The position numbers were made by a program, and so were the translations under genes. Source: Stenotrophomonas_A sp035629025 (GTDB lineage Bacteria > Pseudomonadota > Gammaproteobacteria > Xanthomonadales > Xanthomonadaceae). Taken from it: DNA of 64,000 bases. Below, piece by piece: positions 49,833 to 58,756 of the stretch; position 1 is the first letter of the stretch; every line of letters begins with the position of its first letter. The notes under the pieces were generated by a model. It saw only the letters and a list, made by a program, of their open reading frames with translations, was not told the DNA's origin and searched no databases. The stretch lies in NCBI GenBank assembly GCA_035629025.1, contig DASPIU010000076.1, forward strand, positions 62,001 through 126,000. The letters run 5' to 3'.

Positions 49833-52022
49833 ATGCCGATGAATTACAAAGCTCCCGCCAGGATCACCGCCGGCCTCCTGGCCCTGGCACTGAGCGCGCC
49901 GCTGGCGCTGCTGGCCCGCGCCGACACGGCGCTGCCGGCGGCCGCCACCACTGACCAGGCCACCGCGACCAAGCTGGTCTATGGCCTGCTTTCGGACAGC
50001 CGCTATGCCTACCGGCCGCGCGCGCTGGACGAGGCGATGGCCAAGGACGTGTTCAAGCGTTACCTGGAATCGCTGGACGGCAGCAAGCTGTACTTCACCC
50101 AGGCCGACGTCGATGGCTTCGCGCCGCTGGAAGCCGGCGTCGGCGATGCCATCCGCAACGGCCAGATCGACCCGGCCTTTGAAGTCTTCGCCGTGTACAA
50201 GCAGCGCGTGGGCCAGCGCGTCGGCTATGCGCGCAAGCTGCTCAACCAGAACTTCGACTTCACCGGCAACGAGAAATTCGAGTACGACCGCGAGAAGGCG
50301 CCGTGGGCCGCCAATGACGCCGAGCTGGACAAGCTGTGGCGCCAGCAGGTGATGAACGACTGGCTGCGCCTGAAGCTGGCCGGCAAGCAGCCGGCCGACA
50401 TCCGCAAGACGCTGGACAAGCGCTACGCCAATCTCGCCAAGTCGGTGAACGAGCTCAAGGGCGAGGACATCTTCCAGGTCTTCCTGAGCGCGTACACCAA
50501 CGCGGTGGACCCGCATACCGACTACTTCACCCCGCGCACCGCCGAGAACTTCAACCAGCAGATGTCGCTGTCGCTGGAAGGCATCGGCGCGCAGCTGCAG
50601 AAGCAGGACGACATGGTCGTGGTCCGCGAGGTCCTCGCCGGTGGTCCGGCCGCGATCGATGGCACGCTCAAGCCGGGCGATCGCATCGTCGGTGTCGGCC
50701 AGGACAAGTCCGGGGCGATGGAAGACGTGATCGGCTGGCGCATCGATGACGTGGTCGCCAAGATCCGCGGCAAGAAGGACACCCAGGTCCGCATCGAATA
50801 CATTCCCGCCGAATCGGGCATCGATGGCAACCACCGCACCGTTACCCTGACCCGGCAGAAAGTCCGCTTGGCCGAGCAGGCCGCCAAGGGCGAGACGATC
50901 ACCTTGCCGGCGCAGGATGGCGAGCCGCAGCGCCGCATCGGCATCATCAAGCTGCCCGGCTTCTATCAGGATTTTGAAGGCCGCCGCCGCAACGCCAGCG
51001 ACTATGCCTCGGCCACGCGTGACGTAGCCAAGCTGCTGGCCGGTTTCAAGAACGACAAGGTCGACGGCGTCGTGCTCGACCTGCGCAACAACGGTGGCGG
51101 TTCGCTGGACGAGGCGGTCGAACTGACCGGTCTGTTCATCGAACAGGGCCCGGTGGTGCAGGTGCGCGAATCCGGTGGCCGTGTCACCGTCAATGGCGAC
51201 CGCAGCGAGAAGGTGGCCTGGGACGGTCCGCTGGCGGTGCTGATCAACCGTGGCTCGGCCTCGGCCTCGGAGATCTTCGCTGGCGCCATCCAGGACTACG
51301 GCCGCGGCCTGGTCATCGGCGAGACCACCTTCGGCAAGGGCACGGTGCAGAACATCGTCGACCTGGATCGCTGGCCGGCCAGCGAGGAGCAGCGCTTCGG
51401 CCAGGTCAAGCTGACCATTGCGCAGTTCTTCCGCGTCAGCGGTTCCAGCACCCAGCACAAGGGCGTGGTGCCGGACATCGCCTTCCCGGCCAGCGTGGAC
51501 GCGACCGAGTTCGGTGAAAGCACCTACGACAACGCGCTGCCGTGGACCCGCATCGCCTCGGTGCCGCACACCCAGTACGGCAACTTCGGGCCGCTGCTGC
51601 CGAAGCTGGAAAGCCTGCATGCCGCGCGCGTGGCGCAGGACAAGGAATTCCAGTGGTGGGAGCAGGACGTGGCGCAGTTCCGTGAGGAGAAGGCCAAGAA
51701 GTACGTCTCCCTCAACGAAGCCGAGCGCCGCGCCGAACGCGAGAAGCAGGAGAGCCAGCGCAAGGAGCGCCAGGCCGTGCGCAAGCAGCTGGGCATGCCG
51801 CTGGACCCGCTGGCCGAAGACAGTGACGACGGCCTGACCGGCAACGAGCGTGACATCGCCAAGGACACCGCGCGCGAGAAGGCGGCCGAGAAGCGTCCTG
51901 ATCCGCTGCTGCACGAGTCGGCTGCGATCCTGGCCGATGCGTTGAACCTGCTGGAACAGGACCGCCCGCTGTCGGCGCAGGTGTTGCCGCAGTCCAGCGC
52001 GCCAGGCCGCTGGGCCGACTGA
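49833..52022 (+). CDS. prc: Tail-specific C-terminal processing peptidase (Prc/Tsp)
   Basis: A periplasmic S41 serine protease of 729 residues. A signal peptide (LLALALSAPLALLARA) precedes a helical N-terminal domain, a PDZ domain (about 240-330) and the peptidase core. The Ser/Lys dyad is Ser477 in GSASASEIF and Lys502 in FGKGTVQ, with the same spacing as E. coli Prc Ser452/Lys477. A long charged helical C-terminal domain follows. Prc processes PBP3 and degrades wall hydrolases and tagged proteins in E. coli. The start is the ATG 49833 or the one two codons later. A strong terminator follows. Confidence 0.95.
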   Translation: MPMNYKAPARITAGLLALALSAPLALLARADTALPAAATTDQATATKLVYGLLSDSRYAYRPRALDEAMAKDVFKRYLESLDGSKLYFTQADVDGFAPLEAGVGDAIRNGQIDPAFEVFAVYKQRVGQRVGYARKLLNQNFDFTGNEKFEYDREKAPWAANDAELDKLWRQQVMNDWLRLKLAGKQPADIRKTLDKRYANLAKSVNELKGEDIFQVFLSAYTNAVDPHTDYFTPRTAENFNQQMSLSLEGIGAQLQKQDDMVVVREVLAGGPAAIDGTLKPGDRIVGVGQDKSGAMEDVIGWRIDDVVAKIRGKKDTQVRIEYIPAESGIDGNHRTVTLTRQKVRLAEQAAKGETITLPAQDGEPQRRIGIIKLPGFYQDFEGRRRNASDYASATRDVAKLLAGFKNDKVDGVVLDLRNNGGGSLDEAVELTGLFIEQGPVVQVRESGGRVTVNGDRSEKVAWDGPLAVLINRGSASASEIFAGAIQDYGRGLVIGETTFGKGTVQNIVDLDRWPASEEQRFGQVKLTIAQFFRVSGSSTQHKGVVPDIAFPASVDATEFGESTYDNALPWTRIASVPHTQYGNFGPLLPKLESLHAARVAQDKEFQWWEQDVAQFREEKAKKYVSLNEAERRAEREKQESQRKERQAVRKQLGMPLDPLAEDSDDGLTGNERDIAKDTAREKAAEKRPDPLLHESAAILADALNLLEQDRPLSAQVLPQSSAPGRWAD

Positions 52023-52041
52023 GCCCGCTGCACGGTCCAGA

Positions 52042-52071
52042 CGAAAGCCCCGCGTTCGCGGGGCTTTTCGT
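52042..52071 (+). terminator. Rho-independent terminator after prc
   Basis: AAGCCCCGC-GTTC-GCGGGGCTT is a perfect 9-bp stem inside a longer CGAAA/TTTCG pairing, followed by TTCGTTT. It is symmetrical enough to act on both strands. Confidence 0.9.
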
Positions 52072-52099
52072 TTCAGGCCTCGGGGCACGGCGTCGTGGT

Positions 52100-52483
52100 C
52101 TAGTCCCAGACCTTCGCGTCGCTGCGGTCGGCGCCTTCGCGCATGCGCACGATGCAGAAGCGGTGGCCGGTCGGCGCTTCCATCACCCACCAGCGCTTGA
52201 CGAAGCCGATGCGGCGCGCGCCGAGCTTTTCCAGACGTTCGGCCTCGGCATCGATGTCGTCGCTTTCGATGTCCAGGTGCACTCGCGAGGCATGGGCCAC
52301 GCGCCGCACTTCCACCTGCAGGCCGCCCGGGGCGCCGCGCAGTTCGGCGTACTCGGCCGTGTCTTCGCGGTAGGCGGGCTGTGGTTCCAGTCCAAGTGCC
52401 GCGCTCCAGAAGCGCGCGGCGGCGTCGGCGTCGTGGTCCTGGCAATCGATGATGAAACCGGCAAGTCGGCTGCGATGGCCCAT
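52100..52483 (-). CDS. VOC-family (glyoxalase-like) protein
   Basis: A 127-residue protein of the vicinal oxygen chelate superfamily with the typical paired beta-alpha-beta-beta-beta units. RLAGFIIDCQDHDADAAARFW and SRVHLDIESDDIDAEAERL mark the two halves, and EAPTGHRFCIVR is the final strand. Many such proteins are dioxygenases, lyases or resistance proteins, and the function cannot be assigned. GACGGAG lies about seven bases before the ATG at 52483. The longer upstream frame lacks family sequence. Confidence 0.85.
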   Translation of the reverse strand: MGHRSRLAGFIIDCQDHDADAAARFWSAALGLEPQPAYREDTAEYAELRGAPGGLQVEVRRVAHASRVHLDIESDDIDAEAERLEKLGARRIGFVKRWWVMEAPTGHRFCIVRMREGADRSDAKVWD

Positions 52484-52511
52484 GGCATGGCTCCGTCGGG
52501 AAAACCGCAGC

Positions 52512-53387
52512 CTAGCGCCCGGCTGGCGTGGTGCCCGTGAGCGTTTCGGCAAAGCCCAAGTCCGCCAGTACCGGGTAGTGGTCCGAAGGCCACAGCCCGT
52601 GCGGGCGCGCATCAATCGTGGCAAAACGCAGCGGCTGCAAGCCGCGCAGCAGGATCCAGTCCAGCTGCCGCCGTTCCGGGCCGCCGAAATCCTGGAAGGT
52701 CAGGCGCGGACCTTCGACCTTGGCCGCGCCGCCGCGGGCGTCCCGCAGCGCCGCGGTCAGTGTGGCCCACGTGTCGCTGCCCGGCTCGGCGTTGAAGTCG
52801 CCCGTCAGCACCACGGGCACCGTAGCCGGCAACGCCGCGATCCGCTGCAACAGCAGGCGTGCGCCGCGCACGCGCGCCGGTTCGTCCTGCGGCTGGTAGG
52901 GCAGGTGGGTATTGAACAGATAGAAGCTCCGGCCATCGCTGCGGCGCTCAAACAGGCCCCAGGTAACCATGCGCGGATATGGATGACCCCAGGTGATGCT
53001 GCCCGGCACGTCGGGCGTGTCCGAGAGCCAGAAATCACCGTGCTCGACCAGGGCCAGCGCCTTGCTGTCGTAGAACACGCCCATGTGCTCATCGTCGTCG
53101 CCCCCGCGCCGGCCGCGACCGAACCACTGGTAGCCCGGCAGGTGCGCGGCCAGGTAGGCCGCCTGCACCGGGGTCAGCTCCTGCGTACCCATCACCGCCG
53201 GCCGTGCCTGCATGATCACCTCGACCATCGCATCGCGGCGGTCCTCCCAGCGCCGACCGGGCTCGGTATCGGCGGGCGTGCGCACGTTGAACGACATCAC
53301 CCGCAGCGGCGCGGGCGTGGCCGAGGCGCACAGGGAGACCAGCAACAGCAGCGGCAACAGGCAGCAGGACAGGCGTTTGAATGACAT
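52512..53387 (-). CDS. Exported endonuclease/exonuclease/phosphatase-family hydrolase
   Basis: A 291-residue protein with the EEP fold. The signal peptide (CCLLPLLLLVSLCASATPA) indicates export. Active-site motifs are MSFNVRT, the metal Glu in MGTQELTP, NTHLPYQ, TGDFNAEP and the final catalytic SDHYPVLADL. The substrate may be a phosphodiester, sphingolipid-like headgroup or nucleic acid. Start at the ATG 53387; a second in-frame ATG at 53396 is possible. It is adjacent to the VOC gene on the same strand (28 bases) and may be co-transcribed. Confidence 0.87.
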   Translation of the reverse strand: MSFKRLSCCLLPLLLLVSLCASATPAPLRVMSFNVRTPADTEPGRRWEDRRDAMVEVIMQARPAVMGTQELTPVQAAYLAAHLPGYQWFGRGRRGGDDDEHMGVFYDSKALALVEHGDFWLSDTPDVPGSITWGHPYPRMVTWGLFERRSDGRSFYLFNTHLPYQPQDEPARVRGARLLLQRIAALPATVPVVLTGDFNAEPGSDTWATLTAALRDARGGAAKVEGPRLTFQDFGGPERRQLDWILLRGLQPLRFATIDARPHGLWPSDHYPVLADLGFAETLTGTTPAGR

Positions 53388-53552
53388 GCAGGGCATCCAG
53401 CGGAAAACCCCGACAGTTTCCCACCGATGCGCCTGGCGAACCCGAGCACCCGTCGCATTCCGCATGAACCCCACCTCGACGCGGGCAGCGCGTCGCTGCG
53501 CCGCTCACGGCGGCGGCGATATGCTTCTGCCGGATTTCACCAGGCCCTCCTC

Positions 53553-54293
53553 ATGACTCCTTCACGACTTGTTCCGACCCTGGCCTGCGCCGGGATCATT
53601 GCGGCCCTGGCCGGTTGTGGCCGTGGCAAGGCCGATCACGTGCTGGTGCGCGAGTCGTTCAATTCCGACAACACCTATTCGCGCAGCGTCGATGTGACCC
53701 CGGCCGCCGCCTGCGAGGCCGCGCGGCGGGCGCTCCTCAGCCAGGGCTACGTGGTCGCGCGCGCCGACAACGCATCGGTGGAAGGCAGCAAGAACTTCCA
53801 GCCCAGCGAGGAATCGCACGAACAGCTGGACCTGCGCATCTCCTGCGTGGCGCAGGGCGAAGACCGCGCCTGGGTCTTCGTCAGCGCGGTGCAGGACCGC
53901 TATGCGCTGAAGAAGAGTCCGACCTCGGCCAGTGTCGGCGTCGGCGTGCTCGGTTCGGTGTCGCTGCCGGTCGGCAGCAGCAATGATTCGATGGTGCGCG
54001 TGGCCAGCGTGACCGTGCAGGACGGCGACTTCTACAAGCGCTTCTTCGAGCGCCTGGCGTTGTACCTGCCCAAGGCCACGCCCAGGTCCGATGCGGCACC
54101 CGCACACGCAGCGCCGCCACCGCCGCCGCCTGCCCCTGAGCCGGCACCGCCCGCAGCCGCCGACAACCCGCCGGTGCCCGCAACGCCCGCGCCCGCGACC
54201 CCGGCAGCCCCGCAGGACACGCCCGCCGCATCCGCGCCCGCCGCGCCTGCGAGTGTGGACACGACACCCGCGCCAGCCACGCCCTTGCCATGA
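53553..54293 (+). CDS. DUF2242 family lipoprotein
   Basis: A 246-residue lipoprotein. The signal ends in the lipobox LAGC. The DUF2242 core follows: FNSDNTYSRSVDVTPAAACE, RALLSQGYVV, SASVGVGVLGSVSLPVGSSNDS and DGDFYKRFFERLALYL. The last 75 residues are almost only Pro and Ala, a probable flexible or wall-spanning tail. The function is unknown. It is divergent from the EEP hydrolase gene across 165 bp. Confidence 0.85.
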   Translation: MTPSRLVPTLACAGIIAALAGCGRGKADHVLVRESFNSDNTYSRSVDVTPAAACEAARRALLSQGYVVARADNASVEGSKNFQPSEESHEQLDLRISCVAQGEDRAWVFVSAVQDRYALKKSPTSASVGVGVLGSVSLPVGSSNDSMVRVASVTVQDGDFYKRFFERLALYLPKATPRSDAAPAHAAPPPPPPAPEPAPPAAADNPPVPATPAPATPAAPQDTPAASAPAAPASVDTTPAPATPLP

Positions 54294-54416
54294 TCCTCAT
54301 CGGCGTAGCTGTGGGCTGAACGCATGCGGCGTTTTTCACGGGATGTTGTTTGCGACGCGGACACAGTGACCGCAAAGCGAGGGCATCGTGCTGCTCGCGA
54401 TCGACAGGAGAACCCC

Positions 54417-54773
54417 ATGAACGCACGAGGCTTCCTGGCCGGCATGGCGCTGCTGAGCCTGACCTTCGCCGTCCAGGCGCAGACCTACGGACCGCAGGAC
54501 GAGGGCCGCCGCTTCAACGACGGCACCGTGGTGCGCTGCCACAAGGAAACGGTGCAGAAGAACACCTCCGACCCGAACCGCGTGACCGGTACCGTCGCCG
54601 GCGCCGTGGTCGGCGGCCTGCTCGGCAACCAGATCGGTGGCGGCAATGGCAAGAAGCTCGCCACCGTGGGCGGTGCGGTTGCCGGCGGTGCGACCGGGCG
54701 CTATGTGCAGGGCCGGCACCAGGAGAACAACGGCAACCGCGTCGTGCAGACGGTGTGCACCCGCAGCCGCTGA
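54417..54773 (+). CDS. Glycine-zipper 2TM-domain exported protein
   Basis: A 118-residue exported protein. A signal peptide ends near AVQAQT. The central GTVAGAVVGGLLGNQIGGGNGKK and VGGAVAGGATGRYV match the glycine-zipper (Rick_17kDa/SlyB-like) pattern that inserts in membranes. Two Cys residues (VVRCHKE and QTVCTRS) flank the zipper and may form a disulfide. There is no lipobox. AGGAG lies six bases before the ATG. The function of such proteins is linked to envelope stability in general. Confidence 0.83.
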   Translation: MNARGFLAGMALLSLTFAVQAQTYGPQDEGRRFNDGTVVRCHKETVQKNTSDPNRVTGTVAGAVVGGLLGNQIGGGNGKKLATVGGAVAGGATGRYVQGRHQENNGNRVVQTVCTRSR

Positions 54774-54798
54774 TGCGCGAGCGGTCATTGCGCCAACA

Positions 54799-54827
54799 AC
54801 AAAGCCCCGGCCGGTCCGGGGCTTTGT
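54799..54827. terminator. Terminator after the glycine-zipper gene
   Basis: ACAAAGCCCCGG pairs perfectly with CCGGGGCTTTGT around the loop CCGGT, a 12-bp stem with A/T flanks that suit both strands. It lies 26 bases after the stop and inside any reading of the next gene that starts before 54863. Confidence 0.85.
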
Positions 54828-54862
54828 CATGTACGCCTGCGCTCCCGCCGCGCATTCCTTTA

Positions 54863-56131
54863 TTGCGGCGCGCAAGTGCAGCCGTGGCCGCCGTGCTGCT
54901 GCTGGGCGGCAACGCGTTCGCGGGCCCGGCAACGGCGGACACCTGCGCCACGCAGCTGCTGCGCGAACTGGGTTGGCGCATCGACTATGCCGCCGTGCCC
55001 ACAGCGCGCGTGCACGGCGGTGCGCCCTGCACCCGTGACTCGTTGCAACAGGCGCAGGCGCAGGGCGACCTGCGCGCCACGCTGCCCGCCGATCCCGTTC
55101 GTGCCGCTGACGCGCAGCAGGCCCTGTTCGACGAACCGGCCACGCTGTGCGCCTACGCCTTCCGTCTGGGCGATGCGGCACGACGCGCGGCAGCGCAACT
55201 GGCGAGCAACCCCGGGTACCGTTTCAGCGGCCTGCAGACCGGCTGGATCGGCTTCGGCCTCGATGGCGCACGGGCGCAGGGTTGGCGCCGGGTTCGCAGC
55301 TTCGGCCGCGGCTATGTGCCGGTCGCACCGAACAGCCAGGCGCTGGATGCCTTCTACCGCGGCCACGTGCGCAGCGAGTGCGGGGTCGGCCGCCAGGTAG
55401 CGCAGCTGGCCACGCAGCGTGAACTGTATGGCGACGCCGGCTTCGATGCGGCGTTCAGCGCGCCGGAGCTCTCCATCGGCACCTTCGTGGGGTTGCACGA
55501 CACCGACAGCATCCTGCTCGGCCATCATGCCGGGCAGTTCTTCGCCGACGGCAAGGGCGTGCGCACGGCCGCGCTGGGCCGCCAGGCCTTCATGGGCGTG
55601 CCGGGCTTCATCGAGCACGCCTTCTCCAAGCGCTTCCTCGACGACCTCAGCAACCAGGCAGAAAACTTCATCGTCGTGGACGTCAGCGCGGACGCCGCGC
55701 AAGCGCTGGCCAACGCGCCGGGTGGGCTGGCCCATTACGACCAGATCAATCGCCGCCTGTGGACACTGGCGCAACAGGTGGGCGCACCGGGCCGGCGCGG
55801 CTTCGAGCGCCTGCTCTTCGAGCGCGATCCGGCCGCGATGGCGCATCTCAACGCGCGCGAACAAGCCACCGTCGCGCAGATGCAGGCGTTGCTGGATGAC
55901 CCGTTCTACCGTGGCTTCATCGTCTACGTACACCCGCGTGGCGTTCGCCCCATCGGCTACCACATCGCCCGCCTGCTCGACCGCAACCCGCGCACGCCCT
56001 TCACCATCGACCTGGCCCTGCACAACCTGCACACCACCCTGTACCGGCGCTGGATCGACTACCGCCTGCAACACTGCGCGGCGCAACGCACTATTGAGCC
56101 CCCGGTGGATGCGGGCGGCCCGCTATCGTGA
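54863..56131 (+). CDS. Exported protein, possible Tgl-type transglutaminase homologue
   Basis: A 422-residue exported protein from the TTG at 54863, which begins a good signal peptide (RRASAAVAAVLLLGGNAFAG). An in-frame ATG at 54773 is possible but would be translated through a terminator hairpin. I do not recognise a named family with certainty. The core SECGVGRQVAQLATQ, then GDAGFDAAF, resembles Bacillus Tgl around its nucleophile (ECATAIV, then GEDKFNASF), and QAENFIVV resembles the Tgl RGENVILL segment. Glu172-Cys173 and Glu267 would be the active residues. A further conserved-looking block is GFIVYVHPRGVRPIGYHIARLL. No ribosome binding site is visible. gnd follows 35 bases later. Confidence 0.6.
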   Translation: MRRASAAVAAVLLLGGNAFAGPATADTCATQLLRELGWRIDYAAVPTARVHGGAPCTRDSLQQAQAQGDLRATLPADPVRAADAQQALFDEPATLCAYAFRLGDAARRAAAQLASNPGYRFSGLQTGWIGFGLDGARAQGWRRVRSFGRGYVPVAPNSQALDAFYRGHVRSECGVGRQVAQLATQRELYGDAGFDAAFSAPELSIGTFVGLHDTDSILLGHHAGQFFADGKGVRTAALGRQAFMGVPGFIEHAFSKRFLDDLSNQAENFIVVDVSADAAQALANAPGGLAHYDQINRRLWTLAQQVGAPGRRGFERLLFERDPAAMAHLNAREQATVAQMQALLDDPFYRGFIVYVHPRGVRPIGYHIARLLDRNPRTPFTIDLALHNLHTTLYRRWIDYRLQHCAAQRTIEPPVDAGGPLS

Positions 56132-56166
56132 CACCCTGAACTCCCCTTCGATACGAGGAAAGCGCT

Positions 56167-57096
56167 ATGCAACTGGGAATGGTCGGCTTGGGACGCATGG
56201 GCGCCAACATGGCCGAGCGCATCACCCGCGCAGGGCACCAGGTCATCGGTTTCGACCCGGGCCCTGCCGCGCGCGAGGCCGCACAGGCCAAGGGCATCAC
56301 CCCCGTCACCTCGCTGGCCGAACTGGTCGCCGCGCTGCCCGCGCCGCGCGCGCTGTGGCTGATGGTGCCGGCCGGCCATGTCGTTGACGACACCCTCGCG
56401 CAGCTGCTGCCGCTGCTCGCACCCGGCGACCTGGTCGTGGACGGCGGCAATTCGTACTACAAGGATTCGCAGCGCCGTGCCAGCGAGCTTGCGCCGCATG
56501 GCATCGCCTACATCGACTGCGGCACCAGCGGTGGCGTGTGGGGGCTGCAGGAGGGCTATAGCCTGATGATCGGCGGTGACGAGGCGGCCGTGGCGCGCCT
56601 GGCCCCGGTGTTCACCGCGCTGGCGCCGGCGCCTGATCGCGGCTGGGGCCGGGTCGGGCCGAGCGGCTCGGGCCACTTCACCAAGATGGTCCACAACGGC
56701 ATCGAGTACGGAATGATGCAGGCCTATGCCGAGGGCTTCGCGCTGATGGCGCGCAAGGAGGCGTTCGGCCTGGACCTGCACCAGGTCGCCGAAATCTGGC
56801 GCGACGGCAGTGTCGTGCGTTCGTGGCTGCTTGACCTGACCGCCGACGCGCTCGGCCGTGATGCGCAGCTGTCGGGCGTGGCCCCGTACGTGGAAGATTC
56901 CGGCGAAGGGCGTTGGACGGTGGCCGAGGCCATCGATCTGAATGTCTCCGCGCCTGTGATCACGCTGTCCCTGCTCGAACGCCTGCGCTCGCGTGACAAG
57001 GATTCGTTCACTGACAAGCTGCTGGCGACGATGCGCAACGAATTCGGCGGCCACGCGCTGCGGGCGGCGACCCCGGTCCCGGGCAAGCCGGACTGA
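56167..57096 (+). CDS. gnd: 6-phosphogluconate dehydrogenase, short (decarboxylating) form
   Basis: A 309-residue dehydrogenase that oxidises 6-phosphogluconate to ribulose 5-phosphate. The N-terminal Rossmann motif is MVGLGRMGANMAERI. DGGNSYYKDSQRR and GTSGGVWGLQEGYSLMIGG form the substrate region, and the catalytic Lys lies in GHFTKMVHNGIEYGMMQ. The short length (about 300 against 470 residues) defines the GndA/YqeC-like tetrameric subgroup. AGGAAAG precedes the ATG. It is convergent with an oxidoreductase gene nine bases away. Confidence 0.93.
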   Translation: MQLGMVGLGRMGANMAERITRAGHQVIGFDPGPAAREAAQAKGITPVTSLAELVAALPAPRALWLMVPAGHVVDDTLAQLLPLLAPGDLVVDGGNSYYKDSQRRASELAPHGIAYIDCGTSGGVWGLQEGYSLMIGGDEAAVARLAPVFTALAPAPDRGWGRVGPSGSGHFTKMVHNGIEYGMMQAYAEGFALMARKEAFGLDLHQVAEIWRDGSVVRSWLLDLTADALGRDAQLSGVAPYVEDSGEGRWTVAEAIDLNVSAPVITLSLLERLRSRDKDSFTDKLLATMRNEFGGHALRAATPVPGKPD

Positions 57097-57105
57097 GCAG
57101 CCGCC

Positions 57106-58143
57106 TCAGTCCAGCGACAGTACGCGGCCCTCGGCCGCGGCCTGCTGCGCCAGTTCCAGCAGCGCCATGACTTCCAGTGCCTGCGCGGTGGTGACCGGCG
57201 CCGCGCCCTGGCCGCGGATGGCGTCGGCAAAGGCCGCATAGCAACGCCGGTAGTCGCCGCGCTCGGTGCGCATGGCATGGCGGCGCACTTCGCCCTCGTC
57301 GCTGGCCAGGGTCAGCCAGCCGTCCTGCGGATCGTGACCCCAACCCGCGCTGCCCGGGCGCACGCCGTCGCGCAGCATGGCTTCCTGCGTGTCCAGGCCG
57401 TGCTTGACGAAGCTGCCATGGCGTCCGTGCACCGCGAAACGCAAGCCTGCGTCGGCCACCAGCGTGCCGGCATGCAGGTGCGCGCGCAGGCGCGGGTAGT
57501 GCAGGGTGACGTGGAAATAGTCATCGCTGCGCGCGCCCTCGCGCTGCTGCAGCAGATCGGCGGCCAGCGCCTGTGGGCGGCCGAACAGCTGCAAGGCCTG
57601 GTCGAGCAGGTGCGGGCCCAGGTCGAACCACAGGCCGGCACCGGGCGCGGCGCTCTCGCGCCAGCGGTCGCGCACCAGCGGGCGGTGACGGTCGAAGTGC
57701 GAATGGAACTCGGCGATCTCCCCCAGCGTGCCTTCCTCCACCAGCGCCTGCACGGTCAGGAAGTCGCCATCCCAGCGCCGGTTCTGGAACACGCTGCAGA
57801 GGCGCCCGGCATCCACCGCCACCGACATCACCTCGCGTGCCTGCGCCAGGTCCACGGTAAAGGGTTTGTCCACCAGCACGTGCTTGCCCGCGGCCAGCGC
57901 TTCCATCGCGATGGCCGCATGCGTGTCGTTGGGCGTGGCGATGACCACCGCGTCGATCGCCGGATCGCGCCACAGCGCGGCGCGCTCGGTGTGCACCACC
58001 GCGAGCGGATGCGCCGCGGCCGCCTCGGCCTGGCGCGACACGATGCTGTGCAGGCGCAGGCCGGGCGTGGCCTCGATCAACGGGGCATGGAAGACGCGGC
58101 CAACGTAGCCGTAGCCGATCAGGGCGAGGTTGAGGTCCGTCAT
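57106..58143 (-). CDS. Gfo/Idh/MocA-family oxidoreductase
   Basis: A cytosolic NAD(P)-dependent dehydrogenase of 345 residues. The Rossmann motif is ALIGYGYVGRVFHAP. VIATPNDTHAAIAMEALAAG and the catalytic EKP-type motif, here VDKPFT, follow. The C-terminal beta-sheet domain (FHSHFDRHRP, GLWFDLGPHLLDQAL) resembles E. coli YdgJ. The substrate is probably a sugar or inositol derivative. GGAGG stands about six bases before the ATG, within the palindrome GGAGGCCTCC. Confidence 0.9.
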   Translation of the reverse strand: MTDLNLALIGYGYVGRVFHAPLIEATPGLRLHSIVSRQAEAAAAHPLAVVHTERAALWRDPAIDAVVIATPNDTHAAIAMEALAAGKHVLVDKPFTVDLAQAREVMSVAVDAGRLCSVFQNRRWDGDFLTVQALVEEGTLGEIAEFHSHFDRHRPLVRDRWRESAAPGAGLWFDLGPHLLDQALQLFGRPQALAADLLQQREGARSDDYFHVTLHYPRLRAHLHAGTLVADAGLRFAVHGRHGSFVKHGLDTQEAMLRDGVRPGSAGWGHDPQDGWLTLASDEGEVRRHAMRTERGDYRRCYAAFADAIRGQGAAPVTTAQALEVMALLELAQQAAAEGRVLSLD

Positions 58144-58276
58144 AGGAGGCCTCCGCGGGAACTGTCCCCATGGTAGTGCAGCCGTCTGAACGATTCACGG
58201 CGTTTGCATGCGCAGGTCACGTGCGCTCCACGGGTGCAAACGCAGACTTCGCCACACACACGACGGAGGAACCACC

Positions 58277-58627
58277 ATGAACAAGCAGCTGATCCGCAAT
58301 GCCCTGGCCGCTTCGCTGGTCGCCGCCTCGATGCTGGGGGCCGGCGCCGCGTTTGCCGCCGACAACAAGAAGAACCCGCCGACCGAGTCCAACCAGCCGG
58401 CCAGCGATACCTGGATCACCACCAAGGTGAAGAGCGATCTGCTCGCCACGGACAACGTGCCCGGCAGCGACATCAAGGTCGAAACCAAGAATGGCGTGGT
58501 CTGGCTGAGCGGCCTGGTCAAGACCCAGGCTGAGCACGACAAGGCGGTGGCCACCGCCAAGGGCATCGAGGGCGTGAAGAAGGTCGAGGCCGCCAACCTC
58601 AAGGTCTCGAACATGGCCGACAAGTAA
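58277..58627 (+). CDS. BON-domain (OsmY-like) periplasmic protein
   Basis: A 116-residue exported protein. A signal peptide ends at AAFAAD. After a polar linker, one BON domain runs from about 50 to 113: DTWITTKVKSDLLAT, VKTQAEHDKAVATAKG and VKKVEAANLKV. OsmY-like proteins help periplasmic folding or membrane integrity under osmotic stress. CGGAGGA is six bases before the ATG. Two tandem terminators follow. Confidence 0.9.
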   Translation: MNKQLIRNALAASLVAASMLGAGAAFAADNKKNPPTESNQPASDTWITTKVKSDLLATDNVPGSDIKVETKNGVVWLSGLVKTQAEHDKAVATAKGIEGVKKVEAANLKVSNMADK

Positions 58628-58641
58628 GCAGTTCCGTGAAC

Positions 58642-58676
58642 CGTGGGCGGGCCGTGGCGAGGCGGCCCGTCCCACG
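58642..58676 (+). terminator. First of two tandem hairpins after the BON gene
   Basis: CGTGGGCGGGCC pairs with GGCCCGTCCCACG (one bulge) and is followed by TTTC. It lies 15 bases after the stop. Confidence 0.65.
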
Positions 58677-58681
58677 TTTCT

Positions 58682-58710
58682 GGCGCGCCTTCACCGGCGC
58701 GCCTTTTTCT
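58682..58710 (+). terminator. Second tandem terminator after the BON gene
   Basis: GGCGCGCC-TTCACC-GGCGCGCC is a perfect 8-bp stem followed by TTTTTCTTT, a classical rho-independent terminator. Confidence 0.9.
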
Positions 58711-58756
58711 TTGCGGGGGTCAGGGGCCGGGGGGAGCGTTTTCATTCGCGCGGCCG

